This document shows, one piece after another, positions 34,920 to 44,052 of a stretch of DNA of 64,000 bases. How positions within the stretch are numbered: the first letter of the stretch is position 1; each line of letters begins with the position of its first letter. Below the pieces are notes generated by a model. The model saw nothing but the letters and a program-made list of their open reading frames with translations, made no database searches and was not told where the DNA came from. Both the position numbers and the translations under genes were made by a program. Source of the stretch: F1-120-MAGs238 sp964484185 (GTDB taxonomy: Bacteria > Planctomycetota > Phycisphaerae > Phycisphaerales > UBA1924); contig CAZAEQ010000012.1 in the NCBI GenBank assembly GCA_964484185.1, positions 1-64,000 of the forward strand, written 5' to 3'.

Positions 34920-37091
34920 ATGAATACACAACGACTCCTGGTTGTTTTGATGGCGGTGGTAGCGGGCGGCTGTGCGACGTCTTCGCGAGCTCCCTCTTAT
35001 GAGACCACAAAGACTGAGGCGGTTACAGACACGTTCCATGGGACGGTTGTCGCAGATCCGTATCGGTGGCTGGAGAATTGGGGCGACCCGGATGTGCAGG
35101 CCTGGAGTGAGCGGCAGAATGTTTTGGCGCGGAAGCACTTGGACAGCATTGCTTGTCGTGAGTTTGTGAAGGCGCGGCTTGAGGCCCTGGAGGGGTCGGG
35201 GTCGGTTGAGTACACATCGATGAAGTATTCGAAGGGTTTGAAGATGTATCTGGCGCTTAAGCATGAGCCGCCGAAGCAGCAGCCTTTCTTGATTGGGCTC
35301 ACGGAGTTTTCTGCATCGCGGCAGGAGAAGGTGTTGCTTGATCCCAATGTGATGGACTCAACAGGGGCGACGACGATTGACTGGTTTGTTCCTTCGCCGG
35401 ATGGGAAGTTCTTGGCGGTGAGCTTGTCGAAGTCGGGGACTGAAGCAGGCGATGTGCATGTTTTGAATTCGGCGACGGGGGAGATTTCGGATATTGTGCC
35501 GCGGGCGCACGGCGGAACTGCGGGCGGCGCACTTGCGTGGGCACCAGATGCGAAGTCGTTTTTCTACACGCGGTATCCGCGTGGCAACGAGCGGCCAGCG
35601 GCGGACATGGATTTTTATGTGCAGGTGTACAGGCATGTGCTTGGGACCCCCACTGCCGGCGACACATATGAGGTTGGCAAAGATTTCCCCAAAATTGCAG
35701 AGATCATTCTTGAAGCAAGTGAGGATGGACAGGTGCTGGCGGGCGTGCAGAAGGGCGATGGCGGCGAGTTTTTCCAGGTGCTGCGCGGGCCAGATGGGAA
35801 ATGGACAACGCTGACGAAGTACTCTGACGCTGTTGATCACATGATGTTTGTAGAGAAGGACGCGGCGTTTGGGAACTTGCAGCCCTTGCTGGTGATTTCG
35901 CGTGATGGCGTGCCAAAGGGGCGCGTGTCGAAGCGTGCTGCTGGGCGCGGCGCGACGACGGTGGCGAGGTTGATCAACGAGTCAGAGTTCTCGATTGAGA
36001 CGGATTTCTTTTCCGGCAAGGGCGTGACGATTGTCGGCGATCGCATGTTTGTGCAGTATCAAGCGGGGGGCCCTAGTGAACTGCGCGTGTTTGATTTGAA
36101 GGGCAATCCACAAGGGCGCATTGCACTGCCGGGCGTGTGCAGCGTGAACGAGATTGTTTCAGGCGCTGGCGGCGAGGTGCTGGTTGCGATTGAGAGTTTT
36201 ACGAATCCGGCGGCGTGGTACACGATTGGAAAAGGCTCGCTGGAATTGAAGCCGACGGATTTGAAGCAGACGAGCAGTGCAGATTTCAGCGATTGCGAAG
36301 TAGTGCGCGAGATGGCGGTGAGCAAGGACGGGACGAAGGTGCCGCTGAACATCATTCGCCGCAAGGGAACGGTATTGGATGGGAATAACGCGACGATTGT
36401 GTATGGATATGGTGGGTATGGGGTGAATTTGTCGCCGACTTTCTCGCCGCGGCGTAAGGTGTTTTTGGAACAGGGCGGGGTGTTTGTGGTGGCGAATATC
36501 CGCGGCGGCGGTGAGTTTGGGGAAGAGTGGCACCGGGCGGGAAATTTGACGGCGAAGCAGAATGTGTTTGATGATTTTTACGCCGCGGCGAAGTGGATGG
36601 TGGACAATGGATATACGAAGCGTGATCGCCTGGCAATCATGGGCGGGTCGAACGGCGGATTGCTGATGGGCGCGACGATGACGCAGCATCCGGATCTGTG
36701 TAAGGCGGTTGCGTCGAGCGTGGGCATTTATGACATGCTGCGTGTGGAGCTTTCGGCGAACGGTGAATTCAACGTGACCGAGTTTGGCACAGTGAAGAAT
36801 CCGGAGCAGTTCAGGGCGCTGCGTGGGTACTCGCCGTATCACAACGTGAAGGCGGGAGTGAAGTATCCCAACGTGTTGTTTACAACTGGCGCGAACGATC
36901 CGCGCGTGGATCCGATGCAGAGTCGCAAGATGACGGCGATGTTGCAGGCGGCGAGCCCATCTTCGATTACCCTGCTGCGGACGAGCGCGGGGTCGGGGCA
37001 TGGGGTGGGAGCGTCGCTGAATGAGCGGATTGAACAGAACGCGGACATTTACGCGTTTCTGTTTGAACAACTGGGAGTGACGCCACGATGA
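34920..37091 (+). CDS. Prolyl oligopeptidase family (S9) lipoprotein
   Basis: The 723-residue protein begins MNTQRLLVVLMAVVAGGC, a lipoprotein signal with lipobox AGGC, so it should be membrane-anchored in the envelope. The N-terminal propeller starts DPYRWLENWGDPDVQAWSE, typical of prolyl oligopeptidases. The C-terminal alpha/beta hydrolase domain has catalytic Ser577 in GGSNGGLL, Asp660 in NDPRVDP and His694 in SGHGVG. The oxyanion-side GGYGG and NIRGGGEFGEEWH motifs are present. It would cleave short proline-containing peptides, possibly downstream of the secreted proteases encoded nearby. The gene ends with ATGA, overlapping the next small lipoprotein gene. Confidence 0.95.
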   Translation: MNTQRLLVVLMAVVAGGCATSSRAPSYETTKTEAVTDTFHGTVVADPYRWLENWGDPDVQAWSERQNVLARKHLDSIACREFVKARLEALEGSGSVEYTSMKYSKGLKMYLALKHEPPKQQPFLIGLTEFSASRQEKVLLDPNVMDSTGATTIDWFVPSPDGKFLAVSLSKSGTEAGDVHVLNSATGEISDIVPRAHGGTAGGALAWAPDAKSFFYTRYPRGNERPAADMDFYVQVYRHVLGTPTAGDTYEVGKDFPKIAEIILEASEDGQVLAGVQKGDGGEFFQVLRGPDGKWTTLTKYSDAVDHMMFVEKDAAFGNLQPLLVISRDGVPKGRVSKRAAGRGATTVARLINESEFSIETDFFSGKGVTIVGDRMFVQYQAGGPSELRVFDLKGNPQGRIALPGVCSVNEIVSGAGGEVLVAIESFTNPAAWYTIGKGSLELKPTDLKQTSSADFSDCEVVREMAVSKDGTKVPLNIIRRKGTVLDGNNATIVYGYGGYGVNLSPTFSPRRKVFLEQGGVFVVANIRGGGEFGEEWHRAGNLTAKQNVFDDFYAAAKWMVDNGYTKRDRLAIMGGSNGGLLMGATMTQHPDLCKAVASSVGIYDMLRVELSANGEFNVTEFGTVKNPEQFRALRGYSPYHNVKAGVKYPNVLFTTGANDPRVDPMQSRKMTAMLQAASPSSITLLRTSAGSGHGVGASLNERIEQNADIYAFLFEQLGVTPR

Positions 37092-37291
37092 GAGCGCTTT
37101 TAAGGTTCTGGGGAGGGGTGGCAATGTGTGCGACGATTGCCGCGGGCGGCTGCACAACGACAACGCGGCCGGCGAATGCGGCGAATCGTGAAATTGGGGA
37201 GCGGAACAGTCGAACGGATGCCGCGAATCGGGAAACTGATTCGCGGTATTCAGCACCCAGGAGCGGTCCGGGATCGCTGGAAGGGCGTTGA
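37088..37291 (+). CDS. Small lipoprotein
   Basis: A 67-residue product with signal LLRFWGGVAMCATIAAGGC and lipobox AGGC, followed by a short, polar, Arg- and Asn-rich tail without known domain. Its ATG overlaps the peptidase stop codon (ATGA), indicating translational coupling. The DNA around 37180-37290 also reads as low-complexity tail, so function is unclear. Confidence 0.6.
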   Translation: MRALLRFWGGVAMCATIAAGGCTTTTRPANAANREIGERNSRTDAANRETDSRYSAPRSGPGSLEGR

Positions 37292-37336
37292 GCGGACGGG
37301 TCTGGCACATTTGATCAGAGTTTTGTGCGAATCGGA

Positions 37337-37364
37337 TTGCGGGAGCGTGTGTTTCTGGTATTCT
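37337..37364 (+). promoter_or_regulatory. Candidate promoter of Cys-rich dockerin paralogue 1
   Basis: TTGCGG (37337-37342) and TATTCT (37359-37364) are 16 nt apart, with TG just before the -10. Transcription would begin near 37371, giving an 89-nt leader. The second paralogue has the same arrangement and leader length. Confidence 0.5.
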
Positions 37365-37459
37365 TGCGTCTCTGTAACCCAATGCCTCCGGCATTGCCCA
37401 CCAATCAGCTCGTGACTCGCGGCCTTTACCAAGGCGGCGATTTCAGCAAGGAGTTTTCG

Positions 37460-38803
37460 ATGAATCGGTCTCGCGTGATTACTGTTGCCTTCCTGGCGTT
37501 TGCGGCTGCCTGTACATCAGGCGCGTCGGCGGCAGGACCAGATGTTACACTTCAAAATATTACAGGTACGACGAATTATGGTCTGGTGGGATCGGTTCGT
37601 GCCTATGCCTATGACAGTTATACCTGTAACATCGGGACTTCGAATCTGCTGTGGACCAACAGCGGGACCCCGGGATATGCGATGAACCTCTTTCGGATTT
37701 ACGATGGCCGCATTCAGCAGATTGGCATGAGTTTCTGCAAAATGGCGTGTTGTGCGGCGGCGGGCGCGGGTTGCGGGACTTGCAACGGTGCAGGCGGGAG
37801 CGTGCTGGGAGTTGGATGCCGCGATGTGTACGGGTCGGGCTGGAACGGCGGGCAGACGCGGCTTGCTGCGCGTTCTGCGATCAATGGATATACGGGCGTT
37901 GTATCAAGTTACAATACAGCGTCTGGCTCTGCGGTTTTCAAGAGATTGCAGGCAAATCAGAGTGATCTGGTGACATCGGCGGCAGGATTTCCCGGCGCAC
38001 GCTTTATTGCCGATGGCGTCTATTCCGCGACCGATGAGGTTGATGGCGATGCAAGTCAGTTGAACAATGCGACCTATCGCCCGGTGACAGTTGACCAGTC
38101 GACGTTCAATATTGGTGTGCTAGGCAACCCGGTGGTCGGCGAGCCGGCGATCTATGCATGGCGCACACATGGACTTGGTCTGAACACTGTTGACCCAAAC
38201 GTGACGATTCAGATCGTTGATGTTCCCAGCGAAGGGCGGTTTTTCGTGGGGCAGAAAGTGACGCCGCTTGTCAACGGGCGGTATCGTTACGATTATGCAA
38301 TTTATAATCTAAATTCACATCGTTCGCTGGGCGGATTGAGTGTGCCGGTCTACAACGGCGTGGCGGTCACCAATATCGGGTTCAGCGATGTTGACTATCA
38401 CTCTGGCGAGATTTACGACAATACGAACTGGACAAGTGTGAATGCCGGCGGCAATGTCACGTGGTCAAGCCCGCAGACCTTTGCACAGAATGCCAACACG
38501 AACGCCCTGCGCTGGGGCACGATGTACAACTACTGGTTTGAAGCGGACTCTGCTCCGGTGACGCGGTCTGCAACAATGGATCTGTTCCGCCCGGGAATTC
38601 CGTCGAGCTTGTCGGTCAATCTCCAGGTCCCCGCCTGCCGCGCCGATTTCAATGTCAATGGACAAGTCGACTTCTTTGACTATCTGGATTTTGTGGATGC
38701 GTTGACCACGAACGGCGCGGGTGCAGATTTTAACAGAGACGGCACCATCGATTTCTTTGACTACCTCGACTTTGTCGATTCCTACAGCATTGGCTGTAAC
38801 TGA
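37460..38803 (+). CDS. Secreted Cys-rich protein with dockerin, paralogue 1
   Basis: A 447-residue secreted protein (signal MNRSRVITVAFLAFAAACTSGASA) with AAGGAG 6 nt before the ATG. After DVTLQNITGTTNYG the protein has a distinctive cysteine cluster CKMACCAAAGAGCGTCNG at about residue 95, then NGYTG, AIYAWRTHGLG, YRYDYAIYNLNSHRS and NALRWGTMYNYWFEAD, shared with the next gene. A dockerin follows (CRADFNVNGQVDFFDYLDF ... YSIGCN), unusual in having one residue after the final Cys. The ectodomain is not one I can name; the beta-rich pattern suggests adhesive or carbohydrate-binding use. It lies 245 bp upstream of a paralogue of equal length. Confidence 0.88.
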   Translation: MNRSRVITVAFLAFAAACTSGASAAGPDVTLQNITGTTNYGLVGSVRAYAYDSYTCNIGTSNLLWTNSGTPGYAMNLFRIYDGRIQQIGMSFCKMACCAAAGAGCGTCNGAGGSVLGVGCRDVYGSGWNGGQTRLAARSAINGYTGVVSSYNTASGSAVFKRLQANQSDLVTSAAGFPGARFIADGVYSATDEVDGDASQLNNATYRPVTVDQSTFNIGVLGNPVVGEPAIYAWRTHGLGLNTVDPNVTIQIVDVPSEGRFFVGQKVTPLVNGRYRYDYAIYNLNSHRSLGGLSVPVYNGVAVTNIGFSDVDYHSGEIYDNTNWTSVNAGGNVTWSSPQTFAQNANTNALRWGTMYNYWFEADSAPVTRSATMDLFRPGIPSSLSVNLQVPACRADFNVNGQVDFFDYLDFVDALTTNGAGADFNRDGTIDFFDYLDFVDSYSIGCN

Positions 38804-38838
38804 TCTCGCCTAGCTGAGTTGGAAAAAGTTGGTTCATG

Positions 38839-38869
38839 GCGGCTCAGGTTTGGCCTGAGCCGCTTTTTT
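38839..38869 (+). terminator. Rho-independent terminator
   Basis: GCGGCTCAGG and CCTGAGCCGC form a perfect 10-bp stem around TTTGG, followed by six T. It closes the first Cys-rich dockerin gene. Confidence 0.92.
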
Positions 38870-38927
38870 GTACCCTCCGTTGCCGTGCGTTAGCATATTG
38901 ATAGTGTCGTTGGTTGAAAAATTCGGT

Positions 38928-38955
38928 TTGCACATTTTCGTATTATCGGTATGCT
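38928..38955 (+). promoter_or_regulatory. Candidate promoter of Cys-rich dockerin paralogue 2
   Basis: TTGCAC (38928-38933) and TATGCT (38950-38955) are separated by 16 nt and sit about 94 bases before the ATG, giving a leader of about 88 nt. It mirrors the promoter of paralogue 1. Confidence 0.6.
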
Positions 38956-39048
38956 AGAGGGCTCAGGGGATTTGTTGATGTGAGCGTTGATAGATTGGCA
39001 CTTTCGTGCACTGTCTCGCTGTTTACGCGCGTTTACTGAGGAGTTTAT

Positions 39049-40392
39049 ATGAGCAAGTTGCGTCTACTTTCAGTTGGTTTCCTTTCATTCGCCGCCGCGG
39101 CGACTGCATTTGGTGCACCCGTCAGTTCTGACGTGACATTGCAAACGATTAACGGGACGACAAACTACGGCGTGGTGGGCACTGTTCGCGCCTATGCGTA
39201 TGACAGTCATACGTGCAACATCGGGCCGGTGAATCTGACCTGGGCCAACGGCGGGACACCGGCGTATGCGATGAATCTTTTCCGAATTTATGATGGACGG
39301 CTTCAGCAGATCGGGCTGGGCTTCTGCAAGATGGCGTGTTGTGCGGCGGCGGGCGCGGGCTGCGGCACCTGCAACGGCGTTGGTGGCGGCCAGCTTGGTT
39401 CGGGTTGCAAGGATGTGTATTCCTCGGGATACAACGGCGGACAATCGCGACTGGCATCACGGTCATCGATCAATGGATACACAGGGGCCGTGGGCGCATA
39501 CAGCGGCGCGACCGGATCTGCGGTTTTCAAGAGAATGCAAGTTGAGCAGTCAGCGCTTGTAACATCGGCTGGCGGTTTCCCTGGTGCGAGGTATTTTGCG
39601 GAGGGTGTGTATACCGCGACTGATGAAGTCGATGGAAGCGCAGCACAGTTGAACAACGCGACATATCGCCCGGTGACGATTAACCAGACTACGTTCAATA
39701 TGGACGTTCAAGGCACTGCTGAGACAGGTGTAGCGGCCATCTACGCGTGGCGTAATCATGGTCTGGGACTCGGTGTTGTTGATCCAACCGTGAACATTCA
39801 GATCGTTGATGTTCCTGATGAAGGCCGGTTCTATGTAGGACAGAAAGTGACACCGCTCGCTGGCGGACGGTATCGCTACGACTACGCGATTTACAACCTG
39901 AACTCACATCGCAGCGGCGGCAGTTTTGTCGTTCCAGTTCCCAATGGTGTAACAGTGACGGGTCAGGGATTCAGCGATGTGAACTATCACTCCGGCGAGG
40001 TGTATGACAATACTGACTGGATCATGAACACGGGCACTGGAAACGTGACCTGGTCGAGCCCGCAAACGTTTGCACAGAATGCCAACTCCAACGCCCTGCG
40101 CTGGGGCACGATGTACAACTACTGGTTTGAGGCCGACAGCGCTCCGATCAGTCGCACTGCTGGCATGGGTCTATTCCGCCCCGGATTCCCGGCCAACCTG
40201 TATTTTAATATCCAGGCTCCATCATGTCGTGCAGATTTCAATCTTGACTCGAACGCCGATTTCTTTGACTACCTTGATTTCGTGCAGGCGTTCAGCGAGA
40301 ACCAGGCTTCATCTGACTTCAATCACGATGGAACCATCAACTTCTTTGACTACCTTGACTATGTCGAGGCGTTTAACGTGTCGTGCGACTAA
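39049..40392 (+). CDS. Secreted Cys-rich protein with dockerin, paralogue 2
   Basis: A 447-residue secreted protein (signal MSKLRLLSVGFLSFAAAATAFGA), GAGGAG 5 nt before the ATG, colinear with its upstream paralogue: same length, same CKMACCAAAGAGCGTCNG cluster, same RYRYDYAIYNLNSHRS, NYHSGEVYDNT and ALRWGTMYNYWFEAD. Differences are concentrated in loops and in the dockerin, which here reads CRADFNLDSNADFFDYLDF and FLDYVEAFNVSCD at the end, with Ser-Cys-Asp in place of terminal Gly-Cys. It has its own promoter and terminator, so the two copies can be regulated separately. Confidence 0.88.
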   Translation: MSKLRLLSVGFLSFAAAATAFGAPVSSDVTLQTINGTTNYGVVGTVRAYAYDSHTCNIGPVNLTWANGGTPAYAMNLFRIYDGRLQQIGLGFCKMACCAAAGAGCGTCNGVGGGQLGSGCKDVYSSGYNGGQSRLASRSSINGYTGAVGAYSGATGSAVFKRMQVEQSALVTSAGGFPGARYFAEGVYTATDEVDGSAAQLNNATYRPVTINQTTFNMDVQGTAETGVAAIYAWRNHGLGLGVVDPTVNIQIVDVPDEGRFYVGQKVTPLAGGRYRYDYAIYNLNSHRSGGSFVVPVPNGVTVTGQGFSDVNYHSGEVYDNTDWIMNTGTGNVTWSSPQTFAQNANSNALRWGTMYNYWFEADSAPISRTAGMGLFRPGFPANLYFNIQAPSCRADFNLDSNADFFDYLDFVQAFSENQASSDFNHDGTINFFDYLDYVEAFNVSCD

Positions 40393-40423
40393 CGGACGAC
40401 TGATTCAAAACGCAAGTTTTTGT

Positions 40424-40459
40424 GCGGGCCGGGCGTACTTCCCGGCCCGCATTGTTTTT
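40424..40459 (+). terminator. Rho-independent terminator
   Basis: GCGGGCCGGG and CCCGGCCCGC form a 10-bp GC stem with a 7-nt loop, followed after four bases by TTTTT. It ends the paralogue 2 transcript and lies just ahead of gmk. Confidence 0.88.
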
Positions 40460-40483
40460 ATGCATGCCTATATTCGCACCTGC

Positions 40484-41092
40484 ATGAACTCTTCACACCG
40501 CCTGCCAACCGATACTGATAATGGGCTGTTGCTCATTATTTCCGGTCCCTCTGGAGTCGGGAAGACGACCATTACCCGCGGCGTAGAGCGCGGGATTGCT
40601 GATGCAGTATTTTCAGTCAGTTGTACCACGCGTCCAAAGACCGACGCTGATGTCGATGGGGTGGATTACCACTTTGTTGATGATGAGGCGTTTGAGGCGA
40701 TGAAAGCCAAGGGCGAGTTTCTTGAGACGGCGGGCATCTATGGGAAGAAGTACGGGACGCCGCGGGCGTGGACACTTGAGCAGCTTCGGCGCGGTCGTCT
40801 GGTGATACTCGAGATTGATGTTGAGGGCGCCAAGCAGGTGAAGCAGCAGATCCCCAGCGCGTTTTCGATCTTTGTATTGCCGCCAAATGAGAAGGCTCTG
40901 CTTGATCGCCTGCAATCGCGCAAGCGTGAAGATCAGGCCTCGATCATGAAGCGATTCAGCGCGGCACAGAGCGAAATTGACAACGCGAGAAAGTGCAATA
41001 TCTACGACTTGTTCATCACCAATGAGCAGAAAGAGCCGTCGATTGCTCAGGCAATTGCTGCGGTGGAAAAGCGGCGCGGATTGAAGCGATAG
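40484..41092 (+). CDS. gmk: Guanylate kinase
   Basis: The 202-residue protein has the P-loop SGPSGVGKTT, then SCTTRPKTDADVDGVDYHFVDD with the GMP-binding Arg/Tyr set, FLETAGIYGKKYGTPR, and LEIDVEGAKQVKQQ, the full guanylate kinase pattern. It makes GDP from GMP and ATP, and together with guaB (57-59 kb) covers two steps of guanine nucleotide synthesis. Start taken at ATG 40484; an in-frame ATG at 40460 lies in the T-run of the upstream terminator and is unlikely. There is no Shine-Dalgarno; TATATT is 9 nt upstream of the ATG. Confidence 0.95.
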   Translation: MNSSHRLPTDTDNGLLLIISGPSGVGKTTITRGVERGIADAVFSVSCTTRPKTDADVDGVDYHFVDDEAFEAMKAKGEFLETAGIYGKKYGTPRAWTLEQLRRGRLVILEIDVEGAKQVKQQIPSAFSIFVLPPNEKALLDRLQSRKREDQASIMKRFSAAQSEIDNARKCNIYDLFITNEQKEPSIAQAIAAVEKRRGLKR

Positions 41093-41102
41093 TACAGAAG
41101 GT

Positions 41103-42821
41103 TCAGTTTCCGCCAGCAGCCGGGTCGTTGATTTTCTCTTCTGGCGGCGGGTAATAGATCTGCGGATCGGGCTGAGCTACAGGTTCCCAGTCAACTTTGG
41201 CAGCGCCGAGAAGTGTGCCGGTTGCAAATGCGAGGTCAACTTGCGCGGTCTGATAGTCGGTGATGGCGCGAATTTCGGCAAATTGAGATTCGGCGAGGCG
41301 GGTGGATGCATCGAGCACGTTGGTGGAAGTTGAAAGTCCAACGCTGAATTGACGTTCTTCAGCCCGCAAGCTTCTGGTTGAGAGCGCGGTGGATTGTCTG
41401 GCTGCGAGAATGCGCTGCCAACCGGTATCGAGTTCATCGATCGCGTTCAGCACTTCCTGGCGAATGGCGAGTTGCTGCTGTTCCTTTGATGCGAGGCGTT
41501 GGAGCCGCTCAAGAATTGCCCGGCGCACGCGGCTGCGAGCCGCCTCGTTACCGAGCGGGACTTCGAGATTGAGACCGACCTGCCAATCTTCGAAGTTATT
41601 CTGTTTGAGCATCTGGAACGCATCCTGGGTCGAGCCGCCCAGGCCGTTGATGCGGTAGGTGTAGTCGAGCGAGAGCAGGGGAAGGGCGCGATTCTTCTCA
41701 AGACCGATTGTGGCGGCGTCGGCGGCCAGTTGAAGTTCGGTCTGCAGCATTTCCATGCGAAGCGAAAGCGCCTTTTGTACCAGCTCGTCGCGATTGAATA
41801 GATACTCCACAGGATCGGGCTCTGTGGAAAGTTGTACGATGGTGGTTGTGTCCACGGTGAGGCCGGGGAGATTCAGGATGCGCTTGAATTCGCGCTGGGC
41901 TTGCAGGATGTTGTTCTGTGCGACAATAATGGTTTCCAGCCGCTGAGCCAGGCCTGCTTCTGCACGAACGGTTTCGATTTCGGCGGCGGTCTGGGCGGTG
42001 ACGCGGCGAGTAGCTCGGCCCAACTGAACATCGGCGAGCTCGTACTGCTGCTGAGCGACTTCCAGTTCTTTGCGAGCGCGATAGAGACGCCAGTAAGCCC
42101 GGTCGATCGCGGCGAGCTGGCGGATTGCTTCAAGCTTGGTGCGAGCCTCGGAGACCTGCTGGTTGTACTGTGCGATTCGAATGCCGGCGGTATTGGCGCG
42201 GCGTCCGGCGCCGCGAAGGAGCGGCTGCGAGATAGAGAACTCAAGATCGGCCGTGCTGGCCGGGTTGAGTGTTGAGAACGAGTTGTTGTTTCGACTTTGT
42301 CCAACGGGGAGCGCAACGTTGACAGTGCCGCCGGTCAAGAGAGGCATGCGAACGCCGGGAGTTACAGTCACACTGCGTGATTGGGCAGAATTGAGCGAGG
42401 AAGAGGTGGGTGAATCAAAGTCGTTGGCGGAAACGCGGGTGGTAAACGCGGATTCAAAGCGAGCTTCTTCTTCTGATACGCTCTGGGCGGCGATGGTGGG
42501 CGCAAAAAGCTGTGCCTTCAGGTCAAGATTGTTTGTGAGGACGCTTATTCGGGCATCTTCGATCGTGATGTCGAATTTTTCGAGAGAGTCAAAGCGTTTG
42601 CGGAGTTCATTGGCAGCTGTCTGCTGCTGTTGTTCAGGCTTTTTGTAAGTCTGAACATCGAGACGTTCCAAGGAGCGGAGGCGCTCGACCGGGAGTCGGG
42701 TCTGACCAGGTGTATCTTGAAAGAACGGGTGATCATCATGGCAGCCTGGCAGCGCTGCAAAAGCGGCGAGAGCCAGAAGAATCGTGGGTGTGCGAAGACG
42801 GCGTGAGTGAGAATCATTCAT
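41103..42821 (-). CDS. TolC-family outer membrane channel lipoprotein (export operon gene 4)
   Basis: A 572-residue protein starting MNDSHSRRLRTPTILLALAAFAALPGC, a lipoprotein signal; the open frame extends upstream through the permease gene but not as protein. Two OEP repeats follow, with FSISQPLLRGAGRRA and the second QVGLNLEVPLGNEAARSR, as in TolC-type trimeric channels. Its ATG overlaps the stop of the permease gene by 8 bp, so it is the last cistron of adaptor-ATPase-permease-channel. It should provide the outer-membrane exit of this MacAB-like pump. It converges with gmk, with 10 bp between the stops. Confidence 0.92.
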   Translation of the reverse strand: MNDSHSRRLRTPTILLALAAFAALPGCHDDHPFFQDTPGQTRLPVERLRSLERLDVQTYKKPEQQQQTAANELRKRFDSLEKFDITIEDARISVLTNNLDLKAQLFAPTIAAQSVSEEEARFESAFTTRVSANDFDSPTSSSLNSAQSRSVTVTPGVRMPLLTGGTVNVALPVGQSRNNNSFSTLNPASTADLEFSISQPLLRGAGRRANTAGIRIAQYNQQVSEARTKLEAIRQLAAIDRAYWRLYRARKELEVAQQQYELADVQLGRATRRVTAQTAAEIETVRAEAGLAQRLETIIVAQNNILQAQREFKRILNLPGLTVDTTTIVQLSTEPDPVEYLFNRDELVQKALSLRMEMLQTELQLAADAATIGLEKNRALPLLSLDYTYRINGLGGSTQDAFQMLKQNNFEDWQVGLNLEVPLGNEAARSRVRRAILERLQRLASKEQQQLAIRQEVLNAIDELDTGWQRILAARQSTALSTRSLRAEERQFSVGLSTSTNVLDASTRLAESQFAEIRAITDYQTAQVDLAFATGTLLGAAKVDWEPVAQPDPQIYYPPPEEKINDPAAGGN

Positions 42822-44052
42822 GGCGAAGAGCTTCAATCGGATCGAGGCGTGATGCCTTGATTGCGGGGAACATGCCGAACACCACACCGGTGGCAGCGCA
42901 GAAACCAAGAGCCAGGCCGACGGCCCACGCGGGGACACCGGCATCAGCCAGTGGCGAATCGGGTATGAATTTTACAGCGAACACGACGGCGAGACTCAGT
43001 GCCAGTCCGACGCAGCCGCCGACCATGCAGAGGACGACCGCTTCGACAAGGAACTGAGAAAGTACAACGCCCGGCTTTGCACCGACGGCTTTTCGCAATC
43101 CGATCTCGCGTGTGCGTTCGCTGACAGAGACGAGCATGATGTTCATGATGCCGATGCCGCCAACGAGGAGGGAAATGCCTCCGATGCCCGCGGAAGCGAC
43201 GGTGAAGATGCTGGCGATTTTCTTGAACTGTTCGATGAACTGTTCAATCGCTTCGACGCCGAAGCTGTTTGGGTCGCCAGGAGCGAGTTGGCGCATGCGG
43301 CGCATATATGCGGTAATTTCCGCCTTGGCGTCTTCGTGCAATTCGGGGCGGAGCGTGGTGGCCATGACATAGAGGCCGCGTTCGGATCGCATGGTGAGCG
43401 CGGTAGCAAAGGGAATGAAGATTTCAGATTGTGCTTCCCCGCCGCCAAACATGGGGGAAACTGCTTTGGTTTCGACAACACCGACAATGAGAAAGCGCCG
43501 CTTGTCGGCGAGGAGATATTGACCGACCGGATTGGAATCGAGGCGAAGTTCGGCGATGGCTTTGTCGTTCACATAACACACCTGGCGTCGTTCATCTTCG
43601 TCGATAGAAGAGAAGGGGCGGCCCTGGATAATTGCGCGAACTTCGATGTTGTGCCAACTGGAGCGAATGCCTTGAATGGTAACGGTGGGTTCGGTGCGTT
43701 CACCGAACTGCACTTCTGCGCCAAAGCCGAGCACTGGAGTGAGCTCAGCAAGACTGGGGCAACTTGCGAGCATGCCATCAGCTTCGAGCGTGGTCATGCG
43801 GATTTGGCGCCAGGTGTATCGGCCGGGCGCTTCACGTGGCATGCGAGGGAAGACCCAGACGCGATTGGCGCCCAGTGAGGCGAACTGTTTGAGAATGGAG
43901 CCTTTGAGACCGTCGACGGCAGCGACTGTGACAATGATCGCAAAAACCGCGATGATGATGCCGAGCGTGGTGAGCATGGCGCGGACTTTGTTTGCCCAGA
44001 TCTGCGAGAGCGCGAGCACCACTGTCTGGAGGAGCAATCGAATGATGATCAT
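42814..44052 (-). CDS. MacB-type ABC transporter permease (export operon gene 3)
   Basis: The 412-residue protein has the MacB/FtsX layout: an N-terminal membrane helix (MLTTLGIIIAVFAIIVTVAAVDG), a large periplasmic domain of about 230 residues, and three C-terminal helices with GGIGIMNIMLVSVSERTREIGLRKAVGA, the hallmark MacB_PCD/FtsX stretch. MacB permeases convert ATP hydrolysis into mechanical periplasmic work rather than moving substrate through the membrane. Its ATG overlaps the ATPase stop (ATGA). Substrate unknown (macrolides, peptides or lipoproteins in homologues). Confidence 0.94.
   Translation of the reverse strand: MIIIRLLLQTVVLALSQIWANKVRAMLTTLGIIIAVFAIIVTVAAVDGLKGSILKQFASLGANRVWVFPRMPREAPGRYTWRQIRMTTLEADGMLASCPSLAELTPVLGFGAEVQFGERTEPTVTIQGIRSSWHNIEVRAIIQGRPFSSIDEDERRQVCYVNDKAIAELRLDSNPVGQYLLADKRRFLIVGVVETKAVSPMFGGGEAQSEIFIPFATALTMRSERGLYVMATTLRPELHEDAKAEITAYMRRMRQLAPGDPNSFGVEAIEQFIEQFKKIASIFTVASAGIGGISLLVGGIGIMNIMLVSVSERTREIGLRKAVGAKPGVVLSQFLVEAVVLCMVGGCVGLALSLAVVFAVKFIPDSPLADAGVPAWAVGLALGFCAATGVVFGMFPAIKASRLDPIEALRHE

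Noticed and set aside
36159..37394. Open frame of 411 codons antisense to the prolyl oligopeptidase
   Set aside because: The peptidase triad is on the other strand and the antisense protein is His/Arg-rich without motifs.
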